Part shown: positions 23,299 to 34,820 of the stretch, piece after piece
How the letters are laid out: each line of letters opens with the position of its first letter
Position numbering within the stretch: position 1 is the first letter of the stretch
DNA from: Priapulus caudatus
Taxonomy: Eukaryota; Priapulida; Priapulimorpha; Priapulimorphida; Priapulidae
DNA: 48,826 bases
Reading direction: 5' to 3'
Assembly: GCF_000485595.1 (NCBI RefSeq)
Contig: NW_014577640.1
Coordinates: 94,698 to 143,523, forward strand
Program-made: the position numbers and the translations under genes
The notes under the pieces: model-generated
What the model saw: only the letters and a program-made list of their open reading frames with translations
Databases searched by the model: none
What the model was told of the DNA's origin: nothing

Positions 23299-26186
23299 TT
23301 AACGTATGAGTGTCGTGATTTATGTATTTTACACTGCAACACCAGAAATCTTCAAAAAAACTTGACCAAATTACAAGATCTGTTACTTGAAATGCCTATC
23401 AGCTCTGACATTATTGCTATTTCTGAAACCAAATTAAATGGTGGGGCGTTACTTAGTATTGATATACCTAACTACACGTTTATTAATAAAAATTCTCTCA
23501 CCAATGCTGGCGGAGTCGGCTTCTACATTAAAAAGTCCATAAACTTCACTATTTTAACAAATTTAAAATTTACAAACCTATGTTGTTAAAGCCTTTGGAT
23601 CCAACTAAAACCAAGTGTATCAGATAAAAGAAAAAAAACCTATTATAGTCTAATATATAGACATCCCAATCGTGATATCGAACCATTTGACAGCATAATG
23701 CAAGAGATACTAGCGAAACTCAACCGCTTAAAATCGCCATACTTTATAACCGGTGACATAAACATAAACCTATTGAAACATTATTGCAAAAAATATACAA
23801 ACAACTACCTTAACAATATCTATTCAAGTGGGTGTATACCGCTAATTACCAAACCCACGCGCAACACTGCAACAAGTAACACTCTGATTGATCACATTCA
23901 CACGAATGATCTACTAAGTTCAATTACTGCGGGAACCATTTTACATGATCTATCTGATCACCTTCCGTTATTTGCACGAATTAAGAATACCAACATGCAA
24001 AAATCTTATCAACAAATTTAAAGGAGAGACACTGCACATATAGACTACACAGCATTCTTATCTGATTTGCAAAATGATATTCAGGGAATCCATTTCCACA
24101 ATGAAGAACTGAACTCCTCTATGAGTAATCTTATTACTGTATTAAGTCACACTATCGATAAATATTCCCCAGCGAGAATATTAACAAGAAAAGAAACTTA
24201 GCGGACGAACAATACATGGCTTACAAAAGGACTGTTAAAATCAATTCACACTAAAAACAGAATGTTCACAATTCATTTCCTATCTAATAGTGAAGTGCTT
24301 AGAAGATTATACAAACAATATAATAATAAGCTAACTCACTTAAAGACAGCTGCCAAAAAAATTACTTTAATACCCTAATCATTAAATACAAAACAAACAT
24401 GAGAAAGACGTGGCAGACAATACATAAAACTGTTAAAATAAAAGATAAAAGACGAGTTGCTCCTGAGTTTCTTATAAGAAGTGACAATTCAATTACCAGT
24501 AACCCAACTCAAATTTGCAATACATTCAATGAACACTTTCGTAATGTCGGTGATAATCTAGCAGCTAAAATACCTAATGTAAATATGCCTTTCTCTAGCT
24601 ATCTGGGCAATACTAATCCTGAATCGATGTTTTTATTTCCTATCACAGAAAATGAAATTAAGAAAGTAATTACTAAAATGGATTCAATCAAGGCAAATAC
24701 TCATGATGACATACCCACTAATTTTATTAAGCTGAGCAGCACAGTTATTATACCGAAACTGACTAAAATATTCAACAGATGCATGAAGGAAGGTATTTTT
24801 CCTTCCTGCCTTAAAATAGAAAAAATAATTCCCATATATAAAACATACTCTCCTAATATTCTATCCAACTATAGACCTATCTCGCTCTTTATCACCTTTT
24901 GCAAAAATACTTGAAAAACTACTTTACAATAGACTAATTAAATTTTTGCGACACTGTAATGTATTAACTCCTAACCAGTTTGGTTTCAGAAAAAATCATT
25001 CTACGTCACTGGCTATCTCTAATATCTATGACAATCTCCTCTCACCAATTGACGATGGCAAATATATATGTGCAATTTTTCTTGATCTTTCAAAGGCATT
25101 TGACACAGTGCGGCACAAGACTCTTCTTTATAAAATGCACCATTATGGTATACGAGGAAATTCTCTGAAACTATTTAGAAACTATCTGACTAATAGAAAG
25201 CAATTTACAAATCTAGATACAGTTTCATCAGTACACCTAAATATTAACTGTGGAGTCCCATCCTCCCCTCAGGGATCAACACTTGGACCTCTATTATTTC
25301 TAATATATATTAATGACCTTCCTCATGCTTCCAACTTTAAATCAAGACTTTTTGCAGATGACACCAACTTCTTTAATTCTAGCAACAACATCACGAGCTT
25401 AAATACCCTACTTTTGTAAATCATGAAATTAACCGTATTGATGAGTGGATGGCTGCTAACAAGCTATCGATTAATTATACAAAAACGAAATACATGATAA
25501 TTTCTAATAAGAAACATAGCGTTAATAATTTTAAAATCGAAATCAGATCCCATACCCTAGAACAAACCACTTCAATCAAATACCTAGGTATCCTTATTGA
25601 CAACAAACTTAACTGGAATCCGCATATCAATAGCGTATTAAGCAAACTATCTAAAACAGCTGGCATAATCTCTAAACTAAGATATTATGTTGACACTCAG
25701 TTTTTATTGACAGTATATTACGCACTTGCTTATTTTTACTTACAATATGCTATCCTCAGTTGGGGATCTGCTTCAAAATCTGAGCTCAAACCAGTAATAA
25801 CACAATAGAATAAGATTATCAAACTGATTAATTTTGCTACTAAATGGTCTCGAGCCTCTCCACTTTATCTCAAACATAACTTATTAAAACTTAACGAAAT
25901 ATATCTCTTGGAATTGGCCAAATTCATGTTCAAATTTAACACAAACTCACTACCGGCAATATTTTGTGACTATTACCAAAAAAAAACAAATGAAATCCAT
26001 TTTCACTATACAAGATATTCTCTATATTCCAATTACCATCTTCCCCGTTTTGCTACATCCATGGGATTAAAAACACTAAAATATCGAGGTGTGAAACTTT
26101 GGGCTTCCTTCAACCATAAACTAAAAATGCTTAACTTTATCAACTTTGTTAAAACTTACAAATACCATCTCATATCGAATTACTAA
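23299..26186 (+). pseudogene. LINE ORF2: AP-like endonuclease and reverse transcriptase, disrupted
   Basis: The endonuclease part runs to about 24015: HCNTRN, the ISETK glutamate, YRHPN, TGDININLL and SDHLPL are recognisable exonuclease-endonuclease-phosphatase motifs. The reverse transcriptase includes NYRPISL, FLDLSKAFDTV, the GVPQGS region, LFLIYINDLP and the catalytic FADD. Lesions: in-frame stops at 23587, about 24007, 24199 and about 25806, and frameshifts near 24360 (A7 run), 24890 and 25400. The GVPQGS motif is split by three extra codons (Ser-Ser-Pro) near 25260. The C-terminal tail (LELAKFMFKFNTNSLP) is typical of CR1/Jockey-group ORF2. The protein would have nicked the target and copied LINE RNA; this copy cannot. 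Confidence 0.85.
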
Positions 26187-26914
26187 TGACTACTTGCAAT
26201 AAATACTCAGCTCTAATAATTTTCATATATGCAACTGTATCTAGAGTTAGTTAAGTTTATTGTTTAAAGAATTATATCATAATGATCACTTTGTTCTTTG
26301 TGTTTTTAAGTGCAATTAAGTTTATATGTCATACCTCTTCATAACATTCAACATTTGTGGATCTTGTGTACGTTTAAATTGTGAAGTTGCATACCAGTTA
26401 GTTTATTTATTTACTTATTATTTTTTATGCTGTTGAGTTATTGTTCGTTGAAATTAAGTTTTGTTATGCTAATCTATTTGACTGATCATACCTGTTCTCC
26501 TTTGCGTAATCATCATGTATCTTTCATTATGTATCTTTAATTATGTTAAACTGATGTATCTATATAACAGCCATCATATATGTAATAATATCACATTTAA
26601 GGAGTGGCTGACTCGAAGACTTCACAGTCAACTCGCCCTCCTACGCAATTCTGAAACTAATATAACCAGTTATATTATCAAGAGCGTATAAAGAAGTAAG
26701 AGCGTATTAAGAGCGTATTAAGTCGTATTAAGTCGTATTAAGTCGTATTAAGAGCGTATAAAGAAGCTCTTCTATTATGATATTACTGACGTAGTGACTT
26801 ACCCCTACTCTTGATATTATGATATTATCAAGAGCTAATAATACCTCTTAGTATTATTAGCTCTTGATATTATGTAATGCGTGAATAAACATTTTTGAAT
26901 TGAATTGAATTGAA
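26187..26914 (+). other. LINE 3' UTR and (TTGAA)4 tail
   Basis: An AT-rich 3' region ending GTGAATAAACATTTTTGAA. The tail repeats lie at 26895-26914, and an (ATT)n tract continues beyond. Confidence 0.65.
26664..26876. mobile_element. Palindromic foldback nested in the LINE 3' UTR
   Basis: Ends of the form ATATTATCAAGAGC...GCTCTTGATATTAT bound the segment. Its right part is a hairpin: ATCAAGAGCTAATAATAC pairs with GTATTATTAGCTCTTGAT, with one further mismatch outward. The left part holds a tandem GTATTAAGTC-type 10-bp repeat (about 26705-26755). End sequences resemble the CAGGAGT-family foldbacks with A for G and C for T. Confidence 0.6.
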
Positions 26915-28970
26915 TTATTATTATTATTATTATTATTATGATTATTATATTTATTAATATTAAATTCATTTATTTTATTATATTTAAAAAAATGAAATAA
27001 AATTATATATATTAAATATGTATGTTAAATTAATATTAAATTACTATTACTACTATTTATTATTAGTGTTGTTGCTGCTGTTGTTGTAGTCGGTGTGGTA
27101 GTGTGTTGAGAGAAAGGGAGGAAGAGAAATAGGAGATTGTCTAGTAGAACAAAATGTGTTTTTTGGGCAAGTATTAAATTTCTGCTGAGGGAAGTGATTA
27201 TAGTTAGTAGGGTGAAAATGTTGTTATATACGTAGTTGATGCCCCGAGGGGGGGGATAAGGAGGGGAAAGGAAGAGTAAAACCGTACGATTAACATAGTA
27301 TCTACTGCGCGTGCGCATTCGGCACAAGTGTAAATCTCGACCGAAATTTATGCAACTCTCTCCCTCTCCGGTGATCATGATACTCTTCGTGAGATCGGCT
27401 GCGTGATAATCAGACGCTGAACGCACGAATGCGAACATGAGATATCGATGGACGCGGCTGTTTGCATAGTTATGAGCACAGCTTACATGAATTACACCCG
27501 TGATACGCTTTCGGCGTATAATGGCTTCATCAGTGCCGTCTCGTCTAACATGCAGCCGTCCTCGTGTTATCGCTGCCGGAAAATCGTCTTTAGATCCGAT
27601 GTGCTAACGAGACGCTGTGCGTGCAAGAGCATTAGTTCATTTTGAACGCAGCGGAAATTTAATATGGATTCAATAACGCCGAATGACTAGATTATGGTTT
27701 CACATGGGGACGACGCTCCAGGCGGCAACGCTAACAATAGTGCGGTATAGAAATACCGCGTCTCGACAAGGATACCCCCTTCCCAAATGCTCATCCAGTA
27801 AGTTCTTATTCCGCACTGGGTCTCAGACACAGAACATCAAATAAAATAAAATAAAATAAAATAACAAGTCCTGAGATTTTTCTGGCGTTCTAATATTGCG
27901 TCGACACTCGGTAATCAGTTGGCGTGGAGACGCAAAATAGCGTTATGATAACTTATTTTCAGCTTCGATTCGGTGTGTGGTGAGCGTGCACAGTTAGATG
28001 GCATGTGTAAGAGGCTTCCTTTAATAATTGATTCATTGGCGCGTTCCTATATAATTAGTTGCTTTCGATGTAACAGAAGTCCTAATTTAGTCGTATATAA
28101 TGTATGTATACTTGTATATATATCGTGTACGAAGTAACTGTCATCGAAGTACTTCTTGATAAACGTTGATGGCATTTTAGACAAGACGTAGCCAAACAGA
28201 ACAAAGAGTATAGGCGAGAAAACAAAACGTAAACTAATATACAGACACACAACAGCGTAATGGCATTTTATTCAATATTAGCTTTAAATACGTACATATA
28301 CAATCACGAAATGGCACGACGGGTTGAATTAATAAATAGATTCAAACGGATTAATTACCCCGATAGCTGCTTGGGATTGACAATGGCCTTCAAGCTTTAT
28401 TCATTCGCAGTGACACTATATTACCGTCGTAAGACTGCATAATACCGCCGTCAACGTCACAAGTTTGTAATAGTGTACTGTGTACACTGAACCATATTTC
28501 CTCAACATGTAGATAAGCTGGGAATGTGTTCTAAATCCAAAGCAATTCCAGTTTTCTCTTTGCAGAATTATTTACTCTGCGAGCCCACTTAGAGCTTGCT
28601 AATTTGCTACTGAAAACTTACTCTGGCGCGTATATTAAACTGTGCATGATATACTATTTTCAATAGACGGGAACGGTGGGTGAAATCGAACCGTTCCGTA
28701 TAATGACAACCGAAGTTGTTTTTTGCCATGTATAATCAGCTCTTATAAAAATATAAATAAGCGCGAAAGTTACGACTGTGTTCGTAAGTCGGTCTCGGGT
28801 ATGGCAACTTGCTAACGATGCCGCCAATTACGTCGACATCCTTTACATTGAGTATACTTATCTCACAATATTTCCTGGATTTATTCAAGCCTCTCACGCC
28901 GCTTCGAATTCAGATAAATAGGCTTTATGCGTAAAGCTTTTACGTTACACGTCTGTTTTCTTTTCTAGCA
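26915..28970. other. No gene recognised
   Basis: (ATT)n to about 26939, a run of G near 27250 and an (ATAAA)n run at 27840-27863 are the only structured parts. Minus-strand 27025-27438 and plus-strand 27448-27645 are open but unrecognised. Confidence 0.5.
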
Positions 28971-29023
28971 TATCGCCCCTTCTCTCTCCCCCCCTCTCTC
29001 CCCTTCTCTCTCCCCCATCTCTT

Positions 29024-29056
<33 letters not shown>

Positions 29057-29140
29057 TTCTATCTCTATCTTTCTATCTCGCTGTCTGTCCATCTTTCACT
29101 CCGTCTGTCTGTCTCTTTCTCTGCCTCGCCCTCCCCATCT

Positions 29141-29180
<40 letters not shown>

Positions 29181-29210
29181 ATGTACGGTACCTTTCCGTT
29201 TTGCACGCTC

Positions 29211-29252
<42 letters not shown>

Positions 29253-29380
29253 CTCTCGCCTGCCTGTCGGTGCCGCTCTTTATATCTCGCGCTATCTCTC
29301 TTCTCTTTATGTTTCTCACTTCTCTCTCTTTCTCGCTGTTTCTTTCTCTTTCTCCATATCTTTTTTCTCTTTTTGGTTCT
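28971..29380. repeat. (CT)n-rich polypyrimidine tract
   Basis: TCTC arrays with CCCC and TTTC variants. The open frames are low complexity. Confidence 0.9.
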
Positions 29381-29696
29381 CACTTACTTTCTATTCTGCT
29401 ATCGCTTTGCTCTTCCATAGTGAAACGCACTCGAACACAAATCACCCCCTTAACATTCATAAGTGTCGATATGGATCTCTTAGAGCGATACATTCTGAGA
29501 ACTACCGTAGTCTACCGGCCCAGTCGCATTAACGTAATGAACGTGATGCAATAACCGTTATTCTTACTCTCGTTCTCCAACGCAACATATTATCCTTGAT
29601 ATAGGCCAATATATTGTTTGTATACGCGAATTTATCGCCACGTTATTCGGATTGCGATATTTACGTCTTACATTTTGTTTTCAACTTTTTTACATG
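29381..29696. other. No gene recognised
   Basis: Short spacer between two microsatellite blocks. Confidence 0.5.
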
Positions 29697-29717
29697 CGCG
29701 CGTGTGTGTGTGTGTGT

Positions 29718-29762
<45 letters not shown>

Positions 29763-29917
29763 CGCGCTCGTGTGCGTGTGCCCGTGTGCGTGTGCGTGTG
29801 CGTGTGCGTGTGCGTGTGCGTGTGCGTGTGCGTGTGCGTGTGCGTGCTGCGGTGTGCGGTGCGTGTGCGTGTGCCGCGCGGCAGTGCGTTCGCGTGCGTG
29901 CGTGCGTGTGTGTCGTG

Positions 29918-29990
<73 letters not shown>

Positions 29991-29992
29991 CG
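29697..29992. repeat. (GT)n / (GTGTGC)n microsatellite
   Basis: GT run, then about 14 units of GTGTGC-type hexamer, then a pure GT run. Confidence 0.95.
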
Positions 29993-30335
29993 CGTGCGTA
30001 CCTACGGACAGCACGGGTGCGATATTCACTGGCATCATACTAGTGTCAGCCCAAACTGCATCTCTTAATGATCATTAATTAGCAAATCTCGCGTAATGCA
30101 ACAAGACGTTACCTACTGCACGTCAATGTAGAACGGCTAAAATCTAGAATTAGCGTCTAGAACGCAAAAAGCTGCACCGAGGCAGGGCGTGCGAGGTTAG
30201 GAGGGAACCGTTTACTTCTCAACGCTCTGCGATGAACGTCAGTGCCATATTAACCATCAGTCGCACGGCGTCCCCATTAATAAAATGCTTTATAAGTAAT
30301 CTATAATATACAACGGTCGCACACATATGCATACG

Positions 30336-30382
<47 letters not shown>

Positions 30383-31255
30383 CACTGCCTGGGCCTAATT
30401 GGTCATCGATTGTACACGCGATGCGGTCCTTAATTAGAGATTTCCTCATCTTTTCGCCGCAAATCTTGCAAACATCCATCGCAATCGTATTAGAGTGACC
30501 GTATTTGGGCCTCATTAGCACTGCTGCATTAGCGGGTCAGCAATATGAATACAGCCTAAGATGCATTCCGTGATGATAGCGATAATTGCCGTGCACGAAC
30601 GCTTACATACATACGTCGCATGAAAATCCCATTTATAATCTTTATTACCTTAAAATTCGACTCTAGCGTTATTTTGCGCTGTTATGAATCACAAGTTACG
30701 TTAGTTGCGGTCTTGGCAATGGTACCAACTGGTACTTGGCCTGATTTCAAGTCGTCTCACTCGCACTCAAACTTCAATTCCACGCAATTATTTGCCCGTG
30801 TGTATTTAGGTTGTAGAGCATTGTGAGATCGTTTGTACGCAGCTCGAGCTCATTCTAAGCAGATACGTGAATAGATATTCCTTTAGAAAATCAACGTAAA
30901 ATAGGCGTGTGTGCACACAAACGCCTAATGTATATATGCTGATTCTGTGAATTTCTAGTGCAGTGGCTCAGAGTAATGTGTGCAAAGCAACTACCTACCG
31001 ACCTGATGTGACACAATGCTCGTTATCTGTTGCTTGTTTGCTCACAAATGACCGGCGTCTCCGACTACGATACAACCAACGGAAATCACACGTGTGCATA
31101 GCCGACGACAAATTGGCCCTCGCCTTAACATTTTTAATCAGAAATAAACATTACGCGTTCAACTGCTGCTAATTAAAGACTCGAAGCAGGTTATATATAT
31201 ATATGAATCGGTTTAATGTTGGTTTTTTACTAGTTGTGACTAGATCGTTTCGCCG
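29993..31255. other. No gene recognised
   Basis: Includes a (TA)n block at about 30337-30380. A short minus-strand frame with CKICGEK (within 30219-30521) runs into the TA repeat and is not assignable. Confidence 0.5.
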
Positions 31256-31261
31256 TTTGTA

Positions 31262-31625
31262 TGCCAGTAGATACCCACTATGTCTCGTAAGCTAGTAGAT
31301 ACTCACTATGTCTAGTGTATCATTAAATACTCACTATGTTTACTATGCCAGTAGTTAACTACTATATCTAGTGTGCCAGTAGATAGGCACTCTACCATAT
31401 AAAGTGTATCAGTAGATACTCACTATGTCTAGTATACCAGTAGACACCCATCATGTCTAGTATACCAGTAGATACCCATCATGTCTAGTGTGCCAGTAGA
31501 TACTCACTATGTGTAGTGTGTCAATAAATACTCACTATGTTTAGCATGCCAGTAGTTACCTATTATGTCTAGTGTGCCAGTAGATATACACTATACAAAG
31601 TGTACCAGTAGTTACCCACTATACA
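31262..31625 (+). repeat. 28-bp minisatellite, about 13 copies
   Basis: A degenerate unit close to CCAGTAGATACTCACTATGT plus CTAGTGTG repeats head to tail. Variants alternate ATACTCAC, ATACCCAT and TTACC in the middle. Non-coding. Confidence 0.85.
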
Positions 31626-31763
31626 CACCGACCGCTGTAACGCCTATTTCAATGCTGCCGTCTCGATTGTGCACCCACGTGGTACCAAAAATACCTGACA
31701 GAGATGTCTATTTTCTTTTCTATATTCTGACTGCTCCTGGTTGTCTACTCGGTGTAACTATTA

Positions 31764-31767
<4 letters not shown>

Positions 31768-31828
<61 letters not shown>

Positions 31829-31840
31829 TATATATATATT
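31768..31840. repeat. (CT)n–(TA)n compound microsatellite
   Basis: A TCTC run is directly followed by TATA runs. Confidence 0.95.
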
Positions 31841-31901
31841 CTTTAAATCACAATCGGATTCGAAGATGGGATTCGAATTCTGTAGTCGCGGACCGAGATG
31901 A

Positions 31902-32087
31902 TCAATGTTCAGCACAGACACAAGCATCGGCTTCAGCGTCGCGATGATCGACCCCGCATGGCGCTGTCACGCAATAACTCTCTCTACATTGATGTGCAGG
32001 TGTTGCGACGACTGACACGGGTAATATAACAAGCAGTGCAAGCAGGCTTAGTAATCGGCGCGAGCTGGCAATCAGTGTGCAACCCAA
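31902..32087 (-). CDS. Uncertain: signal-peptide-like, cysteine-containing open segment
   Basis: A minus-strand open segment of about 61 codons encodes a basic start (SSRR), a strong hydrophobic core (LLSLLALLVILPVSVVA) and a short tail with five cysteines (QCRESYC, APC, ACVC), ending in TGA. This is the shape of a small secreted peptide or of the first coding exon of a secreted protein. Against it, there is no in-frame ATG: the frame opens with TTG directly after a TAA. It would need an upstream exon spliced in, for example at the AG about 26 nt into the frame (TTGCCAG). I know of no family match. It may be chance. Confidence 0.2.
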   Translation of the reverse strand: MGCTLIASSRRLLSLLALLVILPVSVVATPAHQCRESYCVTAPCGVDHRDAEADACVCAEH

Positions 32088-32894
32088 TTAGAATAACATA
32101 TATATATATATACATCTGCATTGACAGCGCAGTAGAACAGCATCGCGAAGCCATTACGTATGTTTAATGCGAAGTACAGCGCATTACGGGGACTTTCGTG
32201 ATGACATCTTCCGCTGTCAGCAACATCAATAATGACCAGATTATTCGTCATAGAAACATAAAATACGACCATAAGGGCATCAAGTTTACGACGTGTAAGT
32301 ACACACTTGAGACGACGCTACTACTGCCATAATACAACATGTGCACAACACCACACGACGACGCTTGCAACTGGTTATAATTATACGAATATATAAAACT
32401 AAACAACTATGACACAAACGTGCAGCGATTATTGATGTCTGGTTTAAGTCCTAACTGCATATAAACAGAGCTGCTGCATTACGCGAACACTGAAGAATGA
32501 TGCTTTACAGCTTCCTGTACTCCTACGAATTTTAATAGGCGCGTATTACACAAGCACACTCTGTGTTTATCCTACTCTAGCTACTAAAGCAAGCTAGTTT
32601 CGTTAGACAGTTTATGCATTTTTGTCGCTACTTGCTGTCTTCTGGTCTCATGCGCTGACATCTCATTTACAATGTATCGCCAAACGTCGCCTGAATAGCA
32701 CGCGTAATTTCTTCCTCGGGGGGGGGGGGAGACAGCATCACGGCCAACATCGAAGAGAGATTCGAGATTCTCTCGTTTACTCTTACTCCGCTTATTCGGC
32801 CGTAAGCTTTAGGTTCCGCTGCGACGTGACGTCACGGCCGCTCTGAGCCGCGGCCGAACTCTGACGGCCGCCATCACTCAGTCGTCACATGACA
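32088..32894. other. No gene recognised
   Basis: Contains an 11-G run near 32720. Nothing else was identified. Confidence 0.5.
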
Positions 32895-33385
32895 GGCCAA
32901 GTGGTGCACTCTGTCGACGATGTTTACATGCCTAGTGGTGCCCTCTGTCGACGACGTATACATGACGAGTGGTGCCCTCTGCCGAAGACGTATACATGAC
33001 GAGTGGTGCTCTCTGCCGAAAAAGTTTATATGTCAAGTGGTGCCATCTGCCGAAGAGGACTGCATCGCTAGTGGTGCCCTCTCTCGAAGATGTCTACATG
33101 GCAGGGGTGGTGCCCTCTGTCGACGACGTCTACATGGTAAGTGGTGCCATCTACGGATGACGATTATATGGCTAGTTATCGCATTTTTTTGAAGACGACT
33201 ACATGACAAGTGGCGCCCTCTGCCGAAGGTGTCTATATAGCTAGTGGTGCCTTGCCCTCCATCAAATACGACTACGTCGATAGTGGTGCCCTCTGTCAAA
33301 AACGTTTACATGGTTAGCGGTGCCTTCTTTTGAAGACGACTACATGGCTAGTGGTGCCCTCTGTCGAAGACGTCAACGTGGCAAC
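32895..33385 (+). repeat. 34-bp minisatellite downstream of the receptor gene
   Basis: About 14 tandem copies of a unit close to AGTGGTGCCCTCTGCCGAAG plus ACGTATACATGACG. Copies differ at GTCGACGACG versus GCCGAAGACG and in the last few bases. Because 34 is not a multiple of three, any open frame across it changes frame at each unit, so it is not a repeat protein. It starts about 100 bp past the receptor stop codon, in the position of its 3' UTR. Confidence 0.85.
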
Positions 33386-33488
33386 TGGGTTACAGCTTGT
33401 CTGCGATGCAGCTGGATGCAAACGACGTTCACTCCCGTGCGGCAAGAACCGGGTCGGCCCGAAAGCTTTCCCCGAGACCGCGTAGCCC

Positions 33489-33726
33489 TTACAGGACAGT
33501 CATCGTGTTGGGCGTATTCGCATCGGCTGCGTCCGCCATATCGGTGCGCGCCGTCAGTCGGACTGAAGTGGCGGCTACGGCGGCCGCCGTCCGCTTGCGG
33601 CAGCTGGCGAGGTGAAACACGCCGTATATGAGCGGATTGACCATGGACTCCAGCATGCCGAACGTAAAGACGGCCACGTGCACGCGAGACTCGTTCTTCC
33701 GTATTAGGTCTAAATTGAACACGTAC
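33489..33726 (-). CDS. Receptor last exon: ECL3, TM7 and C-tail
   Basis: The acceptor CTTTATTGCAG adds G to complete a Gly codon, then [16 protein letters not shown]7 with the NPLIY form of NPxxY, and a short Ala/Thr-rich tail ending MTVL and TAA. The tail after TM7 is about 40 residues. Confidence 0.9.
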
Positions 33727-34777
33727 CTGCAATAAAGCGATTGACAATAGGTTTGAAATGTGCAGACCTATTATGGTCCGGTGGCGTACGTGCCTATTAT
33801 ATTATAGCTGCGCGGTGCGGATTGTATCCTACTTCTAAGAGTTTGGTGCGGATGACACGGGCACGTAGGTAACTGTAAGCGGGTGCTTACACACAGCGTG
33901 TAGCTATCTCTCAAGCTTATGTTATAATTAATACGCGCTTTTAACCGTCATATAGACCCTCGCAAATTTGGGAAACATAAACGTTTCTTGTCCAGTTATT
34001 ACCGAGTCGCCGAACTTGCCTTCCCAAATGTGATTGGTTTTCGTAATCTGGCGCAAGCGGGCAAGTTTGCGCCACTATTGTGAACATTGCTCAATTCTGT
34101 TTGTGACTTCGAGCGTTTTACTCGTTTTTGACGGCAGATGATTTTATCCGCAATGCCAAGCGCTTTACGGCCGAGATCCGGCGTGACCGAAATCCGGGGC
34201 AAAATCTTTATCATATGGCTCTATACGGCTGGCCGTACTTACCCGATCATGACTATGTAGTAAGGTAGCCAGCAGACGATGAAGGCACTAAGGATAACGC
34301 CAGTCATCACCAGCGATGAATGCTTAGCTCTCCTATAGAGGGCGCTACGCACGTCTTCGGTTGTCTTCCCTACTTGTGACGTTAGCTCTTTCTCTGAAGT
34401 ATATAGCCATTGCAGGGGTACTAAATTTACGGCTGCGGGCGTGAATAGGCTTGCTCACCGTGCTTAGATAGATCTTATATTTATGAACGATTTATTGATG
34501 CAAATTACAAATACATAGGAAACGAGAATGCCTTTCTAGAGCTGCATGAACCCACTTATCATTGGCAAATATTCACACACACACGCGCGCACACACACGC
34601 GCGCACGCACACGCACACGCACACGCACACGCACACACGCACACACGCACCTGGACACACGCACACATACGCACGCGCACAGACGCACCTGGACACACGC
34701 ACATGCACGCACGTACACACGCACACGTACACGTATATCTATTTATTATTTATTTATTTATTTGTTTGTTTGTCTGT

Positions 34778-34820
<43 letters not shown>

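Larger units (their letters stand above)
22393..26914 (+). mobile_element. Non-LTR retrotransposon, CR1/Jockey-like, 5'-truncated and decayed
   Basis: A two-ORF LINE about 4.5 kb long. The order is ORF1 (coiled coil plus RNA-binding-like region), ORF2 with an N-terminal endonuclease and a reverse transcriptase, then a 3' UTR. It begins mid-ORF1 next to TTATTATT and ends in four TTGAA repeats (26895-26914), followed again by (TTA)n. A short tandem-repeat tail instead of poly-A, and an ORF1 with the SRRECLEI motif, suit the CR1/L2/Jockey group; I cannot place the clade more exactly. It is immobile: ORF1 carries a frameshift and ORF2 several lesions. A palindromic element sits in the 3' UTR. Confidence 0.85.

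Noticed and set aside
30219-30521. Minus-strand frame with a CKICGEK zinc-finger-like start
   Set aside because: Only one CxxC pair, and the frame runs into a (TA)n repeat giving Ile-Tyr runs.
32895-33360. Repeat-protein-like frames in the 34-bp array
   Set aside because: A 34-bp period shifts frame at each unit, so no repeated peptide is kept.
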